The position numbers were made by a program, and so were the translations under genes. A DNA stretch of 64,000 nt, taken from Ochotona curzoniae. Lineage: Eukaryota; Chordata; Mammalia; Lagomorpha; Ochotonidae. A model generated the notes under the pieces. It saw nothing but the letters and a program-made list of their open reading frames with translations, was not told where the DNA came from and did not search any database. Shown piece after piece: positions 22,774-34,600 of the stretch; the first letter of the stretch is position 1; every line of letters begins with the position of its first letter. The stretch is taken from NCBI RefSeq assembly GCF_017591425.1, contig NW_024466307.1, forward strand, positions 7,579,001 to 7,643,000, read 5' to 3'.

Positions 22774-23068
22774 GAGTTTGGCAAGGTAGCCTAATGGCTG
22801 GGTCTTCTCCTTGCACATGCCAGGATCCTATATGGGCGATGGTTCGGGTCTTGGATACTCCACTTCTCATTCCTGCTTGTGACCTGGGAAAGCAGTCTTG
22901 GATGGCCCAAAGACTTGGAATCCTACACTTGCGTGGGAGACCAGGATGAGGCTCCTCCTGGCTCCTGGTTTCAGATCAGTTCATCTTCAGCTATTGTGGC
23001 CACTTGGATAATGAATCGGTGGATTGAAGGTCTTTCTCTCTGTAAATCTGCGTTTCCAAGAAACAAAC
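22774..23068 (+). mobile_element. C-type SINE, sense
   Basis: The head 'agtttggcaaggtagcctaa' is followed by 'catgccaggatcctatatgg', 'ggttcgggtcttggatactc', 'gacctgggaaagcagtct' and the end 'aatctgcgtttccaagaaac'. It is near full length. It lies in the same orientation as the copy 225 bp upstream. Confidence 0.88.
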
Positions 23069-24516
23069 TAGCTTGATGCTCAGCATCAGCGTACTCCTAG
23101 CCCATCTGACTGACCCAAAACACACACTATCCAATGTATGACTCAGGGCAGTCCAGGTGCAGTGATGACATATCTTAAAAGGGAGAACGTGTAACCATGG
23201 AAATACATTGTCCTAGACCTCGATCTATGTTGAGGCATGTAGGAGAGGTCTTTGGAAATTTCTTGAACTTGCAGAAAAAAATCCACATACACCACAGGCC
23301 TTTAGAAAGTGCGTGTAGAGTGAACATTATGAAAAATGTGTCAGGGGCTTTGGGACCAGATGGGAAGAGTCATTAAAACGAGCATCAGGGAGAACTGAAT
23401 ATTTGCACTGTGGCAAAAAAAAAAAATGGAGCAATTTTCTAAGTCCTGGATACACTTGTGTTCTTATTTGTATAACCCCTGTAATCATGGCTAAGTAGTT
23501 TGCAGTTTAACCTGGCCTGCACATACTTGAAATGGCTTACACCCATTTACTGGCCCAGAAATCCTTCAAATGTTTCCACTCTGTGGGTTTGTGGAACCCC
23601 ACCTCCACTTATGAGCAACTAAAATTGGGTCAGAGATAGTCTGATGACTTGTGGGTGAGCGATTTTGGAGAGATGAATGCAGTCATTTTGCTTTTGCTTC
23701 GTGTGAGGGGTGAATTTGTTCCAACAGGTTTACAAGTTAAAGCTTTAGCCCGAAGCTTTTGGTGTTGCTGGTTTCAAATGTCACCTTTACAAGAGACAAA
23801 AGAGCTAAAAATAACTAAATTTCAGAAGGAGTTCTTGGGTTCTTAGGAAAGGAAAATTTGGAATCCTCGGGCTGCTTCTGTAATTAGTTTTGAGTTCTCA
23901 GTTGTCTCAGATCTTGCTTTACATAGGAGTCTGTGAGTTTGCGCTTTTGACTGTCAGAATGACTTTAAAGGAGAATTGATACTTAACTGAAACGTCTGTA
24001 CCAGCTGTCTTGCCCGTTACAGTTTTACAGTTAGTAAAGACAGAATTTAAATATTCACAACATGGCTGTGATTGAGAACACTGTGATGTGTGCCTAAGAT
24101 CCCTTCCTGATCTGTAGGTGGTCAGACTTGTAGCATCTCCTGGTCTCAGCCACTGAAGGCACTGGCTCATGTTAGCTACTGTGTCATTTGCGTTCAGCAT
24201 GCTAGACCAGTGTCCAGTGGTTTTGAGACAGAGAAAGACAGCAATGAAATGGAAGGCTTGAGCATTTCTACCCCAAAAGAAGAAAGGAAGTGCATGCTAA
24301 CCCTTTATCCTATTTTAGAAAGGGAACTAACCTGTATTCCGGTGTTATTTTAGTAGATGAAAAACCCTAAGCTATTTCTCTGCTAATGACTCTCCTTACT
24401 CTGCCAGTATTTATGACTTGAACACATTAAACAGTTGTTTACACCCTCTGTAAATCAGTGCTGATTTGTTTCTCTCCTGGGATTTAGCTAAAAGTACTGC
24501 TCAGTTGCACACAAGT
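23069..24516. other. Intronic sequence, nothing recognised
   Basis: About 1.45 kb, with an A-run at 23415-23425. No recognisable repeat or coding block. Confidence 0.5.
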
Positions 24517-24562
24517 TATATGTATACATATATATAAATATAGATATAGATATATACTAGAT
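24517..24562. repeat. (TA)-rich simple repeat
   Basis: Alternating purine/pyrimidine TATATGTATACATATATATA and TAGATATAGATATATA units, partly self-complementary. It is imperfect, so an older microsatellite. Confidence 0.8.
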
Positions 24563-25784
24563 AAAATTAGAAAACAAAATTCTGACTCTAGAAAATTCCT
24601 CTGAATGAGTATTTCACAGTGAGGAGAAGCTGGGAAACCCAACCTTTTTGTTTTGGGTTACAGTGAATTTGCTCTCCTAGACATAAACTACAGCATGAAT
24701 GTTTTCCATAGGGTTTCAAATGCTCCTTACTGCATAATGGTTGAAAAAGGCTCAATCTTTCCTCTCGTAGAAGACAGGTCCTTTCAGTTTCTCGCCAGGC
24801 TGAGTGTTGGTTGAGACCATTTACATACACTAAGAGTTCTGTAACTTGAAGCAATAGCCTTGGCAGCAAAATTCTAGCAAATGGAAAGCATCAAACATTG
24901 TTCATCGCCAATGGGTCTCCCCGCCGACTTCCCTGGGAATGGTGCCAAGATAAAAGGCTTCAGACTTTCCATTGCTATTTCTTGGATAGAAACATTTGAT
25001 TTTTAAGCTTCCTTGAGATCAGGACAATTGATTGCCTATAGCAAACTTCTCTGAACAAAGCTGGCAACCTTGAGACCACACTAGATGTGTCCAAGTAGAT
25101 CTTCTGCACACTAATTAACATGTAACTCCTGTTCTATACTCTCTCTCTTCAGCAACCCCCTGCTATTCTGCTTCTCCCATTCACAGTTTTCTGTATCTGT
25201 CCTCATGCACAAATTAACTGACATGAAAGATCACACGGTTGGTTGGCGGCAGAATTCAGGAGTGGCATACTGTGGAAGCAACCACGTTGCCTGTGGGTAG
25301 AAGGCAGATATTGAGGTATTTCTTTTTACCTAAGCTTTATAGTTCTGCCCTTTAATGCAAACCCAATGTGACTAAGAATTCAATGGGATGTAATGTAAAA
25401 AGTGGCAATCTTGGAGGACCCAGAATTGAAACAGCACCCAAAATTTGAAATGTGGAGGATCTTTTTTCTGTGATAAGAGGTATTGGGGATATGTGTCTGA
25501 TCAGACAAGAAGGTTTACTTCCAATGATCTCTCCAGAGTTGACCCAGGGCAAAAGACAAAGCCCCTACTGTACCCTCCCTGCGCTCCATCCCTGGTTCCA
25601 GTCCTGGATGCAGCATCATTACCAATTGAAAACAGTAGAAACCCACACATTGTCATTCCTGTTAATGTATTTATTCTCATTACCTGTACTGATAACTCAG
25701 AATTGAAGTAGAGCTGGCTGTTGCTCTGTGATTGGTACAGAAACTGAGGATTTACTTTAAGGAATAAGGTGTTGTATCTATGAA
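24563..25784. other. Intronic sequence, nothing recognised
   Basis: About 1.2 kb without recognisable elements. Overlapping short frames at 25445-25711 differ by frame only and show no family. Confidence 0.5.
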
Positions 25785-26022
25785 AGTCTGGCAGGGTTGC
25801 ATCCTGACATGCTAACTCTGCCTTGACTGGGCCAGGCTACAGCTAGGATCCAGGTCTTGCACATGATGCCAGGGACCCTTGCACTTGAGCCATCGCCTGG
25901 CACATGCCACGGTGCAGAATGAGTCTGAAGAACTGAGCCAGGATGCCAACCCCAGGCACTGTGTTTCTGCATGCAGGCATTCCAAGCAGCAGCTTAACTT
26001 ACTGTGCCACAGTGACTGACCT
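25785..26022 (-). mobile_element. C-type SINE, alternative subfamily, antisense, decayed
   Basis: It contains 'ctgggccaggctacagctag', 'gagccatcgcctggcacatg', 'ccaaccccaggcactgtg', 'atgcaggcattccaagcagc' and the head end 'taacttactgtgccacagtg'. The pattern matches the copies at 9979-10194 and 40950-41186. Confidence 0.68.
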
Positions 26023-26791
26023 AGAATTCTTTCTTTTGTGAAATAGGCAGACATATGTTGATTGGAATGCTTGGATTCTTAAAACCCAGGTTTTAAGTTT
26101 ATTTCTTTCAGTGTCCTCTTGGTTGGTTCAACTAAATTGCAATGCTGAGAAGCTGAGATCACTAAGTGTATACCCTCTCTGGAGAGCCTGGTAAGGCCAG
26201 CCAGAACATGGAGTGATGCAAAGATGGGAGAGTTACTGACAAGGTGGCTGTGCTCTGAGCTGGGGTCAGATTGGATGCCCTAAGCAGTTCGAAAAGTTTA
26301 ATTTTACTCCCTGGCTTTAGTGTGCAGTGCCTTGTGCATTGGTCCAGCCGGCCTGATCAGGATCTCATTAAGGAAAAGCTTAGCATTGTTTGAAATCTCT
26401 TTCCCACAGCAGAGTTAGAAGTAAACAGCCGCCAAAGATAAACAAGGAACATTGCTTTTTCCTGTCTTGTACAATAGTATGCGTAATTTATTGACAATAT
26501 TGTTGGTGTAAATACTAAAACTCACCATGAACTTTTTAAAGAGCCTGGTGGTTTCTAAACATACCCTAGCCAGCAAACTTTCTTTGTAGCTGGTGAAATT
26601 TGTTGTTTTTTTTTTTAATCAAAATTTCTGAAACGGTAGGTTTTGTATGTAGGAGGACACAAGTGACATGCTTTCTGTTAGACACTTCTGTCTTGCTTTT
26701 AAACACATGAATGGCCGCATTTCAACTTTTCTCTACATTCGTATTTTGTAAGTAAAGTAGAAAAGATAGATTCATGGGTGAAGAATAGTCT
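26023..26791. other. Intronic sequence, nothing recognised
   Basis: About 770 bp. The 'caccatgaactttttaaag' at 26524-26542 recalls one end of the mariner-type elements further on, but no partner end is visible. Confidence 0.45.
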
Positions 26792-27178
26792 TGGGGCCAG
26801 CACTGGGGTGCAACAAGTTGAGCTGCTGTGCACTACACCCGTATCCAGTGTGGCCCCTGGTAGAAGTCCTGGCTGCTCAGTTTCAATCTAGTTCACTGCT
26901 CACGGCCTGAGAAAGCCAAGGAAGATGGCCTAGGTCCTGGTACCCTTACCGCACACATGCACTCATATAGGAGATCTTGATGAAGCTCCTGGCTCTTGGC
27001 TAAGCCCTGGCTAATACAGCCAACTGGAAAGTGTACCAGTTAATGGAAGATTCTCTGTTGTCTCCTCCCCCAGCTCCTCTTTCACACTCCTTGTCTCTCT
27101 CTCTCCCTGTGTGTGTCTATACTTTTTTCTTAATTCCTCTCGCTCCCTCTATTTCTGTAACTATCTTTCAAGATATTA
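26792..27178 (+). mobile_element. C-type SINE, sense, with expanded CT-rich end
   Basis: The head 'tggggccagcactggggtgc' leads into 'ctggtagaagtcctggctgc', 'ctgagaaagccaaggaagat', 'ataggagatcttgatgaagc' and a long CT-rich section (27055-27150). A (CA)n run and A-rich sequence follow and look like its decayed tail. Confidence 0.85.
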
Positions 27179-27197
27179 TACACAGAGATGTAGATAA

Positions 27198-27219
27198 ACA
27201 CACACACACACACACACAC
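27198..27219. repeat. (CA)n microsatellite
   Basis: About eleven CA units directly after the SINE at 26792-27178, followed by A-rich sequence. It probably grew in the SINE tail. Confidence 0.9.
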
Positions 27220-28039
27220 CTCTTATCCTCCCACCCTACCCCTCCAAAAAAAAAAGAAGGAAAAAAAAGAAAAGTACCTGCTTCCAAATCTTTGAGATCG
27301 GGCTTCATGGTTTAGAAAAGAAACCCTCCCTAAATCCTCGCAAAAAAAAAAAAATCAATTCCGTTATTTCCTTCTCTCCCTTACACCCAGCTATCCCCGG
27401 AAACCTTGATAGAATATCTGACTCCACAGAACCTAGGCTGACCTGAATTAAGATTTCTGGTTTGTGCAAGAAAATTACATTTATCAAGATCTACTTCATG
27501 ATGCCTCCTTGGTTGATGGCTTTTTTAAACTTGTGGTTCTATTTCCAAAAGGCTTTAGGCTGACTTTGGTATCTGCAAAGTCTTTGGGTATCTTATCGTT
27601 TTGTCTGTTGATCCAACCCACAGCCTGTTCCTAGGTTCACTCTCTGTGTGTTGATTCCTATTTATACTTGGTCGGACTTGCCTAACACACTAGATCCATG
27701 CTGGTCATCTGGTGATATGTGTTCTCCAGTTTAAGACACCTCCACCACCCAGGACCAGTCTTGTTAAACACAACCTCTCCCAGACTGACTTGATGCATGA
27801 TGTTTCCAAATGTGACTGAGTTAAAGGCCAACAGTGTGAACAATAGACATTTTCCTCTTTTTTTTTAAAGAATATATCTCCGATACAGTCCAGTTCCTCA
27901 ATCTGTTACTAAGATCAGAAAATGTAGTCTTCTTGCTATCTGTATTTTTAAACACTTCATGACTCACAACGTAAACTAATTTTTGCAAATATGCCAATCT
28001 TTCTGTAATTTGTTTAATCAGCATAGTATTTGAGAGGTT
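27220..28039. other. Intronic sequence, nothing recognised
   Basis: A-rich at the start (27247-27272, 27341-27354), then ordinary intron. No exon or named repeat. Confidence 0.5.
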
Positions 28040-28530
28040 ATTCCAAATGATATACATTGTTTTGTTTATGCCAAGGGATGTATATAATACAATTTATTTC
28101 TCTAGCTTTTTAAGCTAACAGTAGATACACATATTTTTCCTGAATGTTTCTCTGTTAGAGACTCAACACATATGTGTTTGTGCACAAGCTTCTTTGGAAT
28201 GTGTGACTAGAAATGGAATTTGTGGAGTTTGTGTAGATGCAAGTGTGCCCTGAACATTGGTAGGTCTTGTCAGTTTCTGCCCATCCACTCTGTGGGAGCT
28301 TATCCTGCCACTTCATCAATGCATTGTGTCTTGCCCTGTCAAATATGATTTTTCTAATAGATTGGTTTAATCAACTTGTGCTTTTGTAAATTTTTATGAA
28401 TTTTACTATTTGTCACTTAGATGTATATATCTATCTCCTTCTCTCCTTTGTATTTTATATTCTGTGTATCAAATGAAGGGTTCAAGTTTGGTATATTACC
28501 CAGTATGTTCCTTTAAAATAATCAAGAATT
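28040..28530 (-). mobile_element. Ancient L1 fragment (antisense)
   Basis: It has the order expected of an antisense L1M 3' region: 'gactagaaatggaatttg' (consensus ctaggagtggaattgctgg), 'catccactctgtgggagct' (ttacattcccaccagcag), 'catcaatgcattgtgtcttg' and 'aaatgaagggttcaagttt' (the 'gaagggtccaattt' phrase). The similarity is diffuse, and the borders are estimates. Confidence 0.5.
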
Positions 28531-29300
28531 AATCTGTTCTAATAGCACAATCTCTTTAAAGTCTCACTTTTACACAGATAACTTGTGCATTGGAGATGTA
28601 TTTCATGAGATTTCATTGAGATTTCTTGTTAATTAGACCGCTGTCTCTAGTATTTATTATTATTTCCTTCGTGTCATATACTCATGTTCTCATTCCTATT
28701 TCTCTTCTGTTGAGTTTGTTTATCCATGAAACTACATCATACTCTTCCTTGTTTTCATTTTTAACACTCTAAAAGTGTATATTCTTATGGGATGTGGTGC
28801 TGTGTGAGTTTGTGTGATGTCCAGTTAGGGTGAACACAGGTATCGCCTCACACTTGTTATGGTGAATCCTTTCTTAGCACTTTGAGACCTAGATTGACAT
28901 CATCCACATCACCCTCTGGCACAATGGAATGTCCTACTCTTTTAATTGGTGCATGATACTGCTTCTTTAACCTGCCAATGGTGAATATTAGATAGTCTTT
29001 AAAAATCCTTGAAGAAAGCCTGCTTTATTTCAAATTACTAATATTTAGGAATAGATTTTTGTGCACATATATTCATAATGATTCTTTTTCATGTTAGTGG
29101 ACTTTGGCCTCTACGTTGTGAAAGCATCAAAGAATGAAGTGATGAGAACTGGAACAATGAGCTTATGATTGAATTATCTGTTGCATAATAATTTACTCAG
29201 CATTTTCTGATAAAATTTGGCCCTGGAGAGACAGAGTGAAGTTTTGTTATAATTTTCTTAGTAGTTTTTGGTCTAAGGTTTACCCCCTTTTTATTTGTTT
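28531..29300. other. Intronic sequence, possible old L1 debris
   Basis: 'caggtatcgcctcacacttg' near 28839-28858 and 'tggcacaatggaatgtccta' near 28917-28936 recall L1 antisense text. They are too isolated to assign. Confidence 0.35.
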
Positions 29301-29611
29301 TTAAAATGTATTTTTATTGGAAAGGCAGATACACAGAGAGGAGGAGTGACAGAAAGATCTTCTATGAGCTGGCTCATTTCTCATGTGGCTGTGATGGCCA
29401 GAGCTGAGCTGATCTGAAGCCAGGAGCCAGGAGCTTCTTCTGGGTCTCCCACATGGGTGTAGGATCCCAAGGCTTTGGGCCACCCTCTACCTCTTTCTCA
29501 GGCTACAGAGAGCTGGCTGGAGAGTGGAGCGCCCAGGAAACAAACAAGCACCTCTATGAGATTCCAGTTGGGCAAGGTGAGGATATAACTACTAGGCCAT
29601 GGCACCGGACC
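29301..29611 (-). mobile_element. C-type SINE, antisense
   Basis: It begins 'aaaatgtatttttattggaa' and 'aggcagatacacagagagga'. The 'gagccaggagcttcttctgg', 'gtctcccacatgggtgtagg' and 'tttgggccaccctctacctc' blocks are present, and the head ends 'actaggccatggcaccggac'. Near full length, moderately young. Confidence 0.92.
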
Positions 29612-29724
29612 TTTTCTTCCTTTTTGTTTTTCTAAACATCATATTCATTTCTTCAGTACAGCTTAAGATTCCTAGTATCCTTTCAGAGAGATAGCTTTTC
29701 AAATGATCATATCTCATAATTAAT

Positions 29725-30130
29725 AAATAATGTTGACTACTATATATCGTGCTCTGTTCTTGTGATTGTGATTTTTAAAAAGTCAAAAATGTCCTGCTCT
29801 CATGGAACTTATGAGACAAAAATATATAAAATTGATTGTGAGGGACATTAGTAAGGTGCTAAATGCCATGGGAAAGATAGGGCGGGTGGAGATATTTTAA
29901 GTGAAAGGACTGTATGGGTCGCAGTGACAAAGAATGAGGCCAGGAGAGGTGTCACTGAGAAACGATAGCTGAGAAAAGATTTCAAGAAGATGGGAAAGTT
30001 GGCAAAGTGAGGATCCTGGGACAGATACCACTGGCAGAGGCACCAGCCCGTGCCAAGTCCCATGCCAGGGCATGTGTGGGGATGCAGAGAGAGGGGTCGA
30101 GGGAAGTCAGAGGAGGAGGACAGTGTAATG
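29725..30130 (+). mobile_element. L2-like LINE fragment
   Basis: It follows the L2 text of the type 'gtgctctgttct...' (cactgtgctaggcgctgggg), 'tcctgctctcatggaactta' (ccctgccctcatggagctta), 'gtaaggtgctaaatgccatg' (gataagtgctatgaagg) and later 'gagaaaagatttcaagaaga'. The ordering supports L2, but divergence is high. Confidence 0.6.
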
Positions 30131-30804
30131 ACACTGCAGTTACCCAGAAAGGGCTAGGGGGGAAGGGAAATGGTCTGATTGAGGGTTTCCATGTCAAAGA
30201 AGCAGAGGTGGGAAATTAAACAGCCCTTGCTTGGATCAAGGTAGAACGGGGATAGAAGGCTAATTTGGGGCCATCAGTCTCTGATAGTTTTGTTCTAATT
30301 CCTCCAGTATTGGCTTAGATCGTTACTATTGGTGTCCTCCTTTAGTTGGACACTTCCCTACGCTTTCTCCTCCTTTTTTTTTCTTTGTGTGTTTATGGCC
30401 AGATGTGTTTCACTAGTTCTCCTTCATTACAGATTTGTGCTTTATCATGCAATCTGTTATTTTCTACAAGGCAGTTTTTCATGATGATTGTGGATTTGTA
30501 AATGTTACCTTGTGTCAGTGTTTGCATTGTAGGCTTTGAGATTTTCTTATTAGGTGCATCTTGTCATATTTTCAAGGTAGGATTGGCTTTGGAATTTTTT
30601 TCTTTGTCACTGTGAATGATGAAAAGCCTTACCTTCGAGTTCATTTTATATTAGTGTTACCTCCCAGCTTTCTAGTCTGAGTGTGATATTTACCTAATCT
30701 TTTTCCTTAAATGTAATGGTCATTTTTTTTAGGTAAATATAATGTGTAAGTCTTGATTTGCTTTAATCACATTTAAGATCTAATTAACTAGTTGCCTTAA
30801 AACA
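30131..30804. other. Intronic sequence, nothing recognised
   Basis: T-rich intron with runs near 30374-30381 and 30723-30730. No coding block. Confidence 0.5.
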
Positions 30805-30875
30805 AGGGGGTTTCCAAAAATTTGAGGAAACTGGAATTAAAAGACAACATGTATTTTGCATCAACATTTTTGGGG
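30805..30875. mobile_element. Mariner-like miniature element, fragment
   Basis: 'gtttccaaaaatttgaggaa', 'actggaattaaaagacaaca' and 'tgtattttgcatcaacattt' follow the same order as the elements at 52421-52521 and 54748-54862 (cttcaaaaagttcatgg, aattaaaagataa, tttattttggcacaaaaat). Only the left half is recognisable. Confidence 0.5.
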
Positions 30876-32519
30876 AGAGGGGAATTTTGATTTAAGAAAT
30901 TATATTAGAGAAAATGCTTGTATTTGCTATCCCTGGATATGTTTGTAATAAGAATAGACACATAAGACACAATCATTGCCACATCACAGCAATTTTCTTT
31001 CCTAAGGGTAAAATGTCAGTCAAGAGCAATTGTTTGAATCCAACCTTTGGATTCAAAAAAGAACAAAAAAGAGTGACACTTGGTGTGGGCCTGGAAGTGA
31101 AGCCAGAGCTCAGCCTGCAGTGGTGTCGTCAGGTCACTGGCAGCGGGGGAGTATCATCCTGTCAGAGGAGCAGCTTTGGATTGGGGTGGTAGCCTTGGAG
31201 TGGTTGCCCTGCTGCAGTCAGGCAGTCACATGGAACTCAACATCTGCCCGATTGAAGCTCACGTGAGCAGAGCTACTCCTTCTCTGCTGTTCAGTTACTG
31301 TAGCTGCCTGAGGGAAAATGGCCCTGCTGCAGGCTTTGCCCCACCATGGTTCGTTGACTATTAGCATTGGATTAGACAAGTACCTCTTGACAAGAAACCA
31401 TGATGTAGTGGCTACAGGTTGCGTTGTCATCCACTTTTGACAGGATACATCAGGCCTAGCAAGCCAAGAGACAAAGCAATGGCTGAAGCAAGGAGAACAG
31501 TCTTGGAATAAACCTCACCACCAAGGATTATAATTTGGGGGATCATTTTCTAGAAGGACCAGCTCAATGTTGGCGGGGGGGGGGCGGTGGAGGGAAAGCA
31601 TTCTGCTGTGTGAGGAGAGTGACTGAATACAGAGATGGGGCTGTGACCGTGACCGTGGCTTGCACTCATCCAGGACCTCCAGGATGAAGACACTGCTTCT
31701 ACACATGTGTTTTCAAATAGTAAAAAATAGGGAAAAGCTGCTTTCTCTCCCACGAACATTTTGAAGTTCCCTTGTGCATATCTCCATTGACATGGTTGCT
31801 GACTCTGTTTGTATTTTCTGTGAACCATGTTTTTTGTTAGCTTTCCCTCTGTTGTTGTGACTCAACACTCTACTGTTTACTAGTTTGTATGTCTTTAAAA
31901 ATGTATTCACTTAGACATGTCCAAGTGAATGCCTTGAACCTCTTCAGTATTTATCTGCATGGTATTTTATGGAAGCTTCTTGCCCTTGGATGAGTCTCTA
32001 CGTAATGTGTATGGTCCAGCCCGTTTCATTTAATGCCCCAGTTTTATATTCTGCTCTGTACGAATAGTGTGACTTTTGGATGCCACATTCACATAAGACA
32101 AGTTTTAAGTTCAAATTTCTGATGTGCGAGTTTCCTGGGGCACAGAGCAAAGCCTTTCTGCTTCCCCTTTCATGAGCTTGGCAGCCACTCATGGATCCTA
32201 GATTTCTGGGTGTAACTCAGTCCCGGCAGCCAAGAGCCAGGGCCCTACCACTGCAAACAGGCATTCACGCCAGCCCTTCCTGCCTCTGACTGCTCTGTGA
32301 GCCTCTGGCCCACAGCCGCTGTTAAACAGCCTGACCTTTCACTGAGACTTCACTTTTTGGCACATGAAAATATATGTCTCCAAATTTTGAGTTAACCTAT
32401 AGATTTAAATTTCTGTTTTTCTTAGGCTTTTAATATGTTTGCTTAGGGCAAAGGAGGAGGTCCTAACACATTTTGACTTTAAGTCTGTGCTCCATACACT
32501 CAGTGTTCAAATGTCAGTG
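30876..32519. other. Intronic sequence with a G10 run
   Basis: About 1.6 kb. A run of ten G at 31575-31584 followed by CGGTGGAGGG is the only striking feature. Overlapping frames at 30914-31364 show no family. Confidence 0.5.
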
Positions 32520-32662
32520 ATTTTATTTTATTTGAAAGGCAGAGTTACTTTCAAAGAAAAGCAGAGACAGAGCAAGAGAGAGATCTTCCATCTGGGGCTT
32601 CACTGCTAAGATACGACCACAGGCAGAGTCTTAGAGTGCCAGCACACTGCAGTGCCAGCCCC
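32520..32662 (-). mobile_element. C-type SINE with internal deletion, antisense
   Basis: The tail end 'ttttatttgaaaggcagagt', 'agagcaagagagagatcttc' and 'catctggggcttcact' is joined directly to the head end 'cactgcagtgccagcccc'. About half of the body is missing. Confidence 0.72.
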
Positions 32663-34067
32663 GGTCAGCTTATTCCTGTGTCCCGCCAACATGAGACTTA
32701 ATTGATCAGCCATTTTCTTAAGATGCTCAGAAAAGAGTGGCAACACATGGTATGAGACACAGGCTAAGTATGTTTTCCCTTCTCTTTACGTATAAAGGAA
32801 ATATTTTGTTTGAAAAAAGAAACCTAGAAGACAAGGCTAAAATTAGCTTTCTGTTAGGAATCATTGTAAGGATGAGGAAATTTGGAAGCTATTTACATTT
32901 TCTCTTTTGCCATAATGTTTTAAGTGTGATGCTTTTGTCAACTTTCTGGTCTCCCTGTGCCCTCCTTACGCTAATCCCTGGAGTACCAGCCTGAGGAGGC
33001 ATCCCCTCCAAGTCCCAGATCTCCCGAACAGACATCACTGAGGCCAACCAAGCAAAACCCAGAATTCTGAAATGTTTCCTTTTGCCACAGGAAATCTTTG
33101 GCTATTTTATAATTTTTTTAATCAAGAAGTCATAGTAGCCAGAGGTATAACAAATTAGAATGAATTAAAGTAGCACAGTCTAGATGATACATTTTTTTCA
33201 ATGATATTTCTTACAGCTACCAAGTAAACTGTTTGATAACATTCCTAGTGAGGTCTGAGCTAGCCATGTGGTTCTCAGCAAGCTACTTTCTGCATTGTAG
33301 CCTATCCCCTGGATGGGAGTTGTCTTTATTCAATCTGGGTAACTTCATCTGAGAAAATTTCAGTATTCAAATTTACAGAAGTCCTTAAGGCAGAATGCCC
33401 TGCACACGGGGGAACAATCTCTGCCCTGTTTGCTCTGTGCTGCTGTTAAGTTTGGATGTCAAAGCTGTCACAGCCTTGCGCTTGTCACCCCCTGCATGGG
33501 AGGCTCCCAGCCGGGGCCCTAGAGGACAGTTGCTCATGTGAGTCACCAGCTGAAAGGCTGTGCTGTGTGGGTCCGACTCTTTATAGAGATTCTTCAAACC
33601 AAATTTCTTGATTTATTTTCCCTGCCAAGAGAACAAGCAAGCTATAGTTTGTGCTCATCATAACCTCGGGCATTTTTATGAATGTTTGCTCAGAAACAGT
33701 GTAAGCCTTGTATAGTGGCTTTGTTCATGGTTCTCTGTGTGTCTGCGATTTCCTGTTTGCCATCTGGAAAAGCCAGATGTTAACTCTTTAGAGGAGAGGC
33801 ACCGAAGTCCTGTCTATACTACAGTGTCTCACACGCAACCCAGGAAGTCCATCTAAGGTGTGTTCATTTCTTCTAGAAAAACCCCTCTCCCAGATAATGC
33901 TGTTAAGTATTATATTGGGTCAAGCTGATTAATGTTTGTGAAAAGCTGATTTCCTTATGTTAGTGGGTGATACTATTGAGGTCCTGGGAGGTCTTGCTGC
34001 AGCTTTTGCAAAGAGATGCTGAACAGTGCCCAAGCCTTGCAGCCAGGAGTTCTGCTTTGGAGAAGCA
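32663..34067. other. Intronic sequence, nothing recognised
   Basis: About 1.4 kb of intron. The part 33400-33560 is GC-richer than its surroundings, but no frame or repeat family is recognisable. Confidence 0.5.
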
Positions 34068-34300
34068 GGGTAGCTCTGTGGTTAGAGATGGATCTCTTTG
34101 AAGCTGACTGACTGATTTGGGTCAAGCTATGGCTCTGCCTCGTCTCGGCACTGCAAAGGTCCTTTGATTTCTCTGTGCCATGGTCCCTTCCTTCATTATG
34201 TGGGGGTAATAATGTGTACAAATAGCGATTACTTCTCAGGATTGTTGTAGGATTGAAGGAATTATCCTTAGCAACTGCTGGGAGGACTGCTTAGCGCTCC
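34068..34300 (+). mobile_element. MIR SINE (sense)
   Basis: It follows MIR from end to end: 'gtagctctgtggttagagat', then 'tgggtcaagctatggctctg' (gggttcgaatcccggctctgcc), 'gatttctctgtgccatggtc' (acctctctgtgcctcagttt), 'gtgggggtaataatgtgtac' (aatggggataataata), 'ctcaggattgttgtaggatt' (catagggttgttgtgaggatt) and 'gactgcttagcgctcc'. This is an unusually complete MIR. Confidence 0.88.
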
Positions 34301-34334
34301 ATAGCCAATACCTGCAGGTTTTAGAGGGGATCAT

Positions 34335-34600
34335 ATCTCCCCTGTTTTGCATTTGCTATCCTTTCTATCTGGAATGTTCTTTGAGACGTTCACGTGGTGT
34401 GCTCCCAGTTCCACTCCTCTTGCAAGCCTTTCCTGCTGTCTTCTCTATCAGTTTCCAGCTGTAGTTGCTGCTTGTTTCATTAGCCTTGACCACCACCTGA
34501 TAGTAGGCTTTTACTTTTATTTTCTGTTTTTAACTCTCAATTTCTTCAGTAAGAATGTAGTCTCAGTGAGGTCATTTGAATGGATGAGACCACATCCCTG
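34335..34600 (+). mobile_element. L2 LINE 3' part
   Basis: 'gttttgcatttgctatcctt' and 'tctatctggaatgttcttt' match the L2 phrase 'cctttgcacttgctgttccctctgcctggaacgctctt'. These are followed by 'cttgcaagcctttcctgctg', 'gaccaccacctgatagtagg' and 'agtaagaatgtagtctcagt' in the L2 order. It directly follows the MIR in the same orientation. Confidence 0.8.

Noticed and set aside
26524..26549. 'caccatgaactttttaaaga' resembling a mariner-type end
   Set aside because: Only one short end without partner or internal match; too little for a feature.
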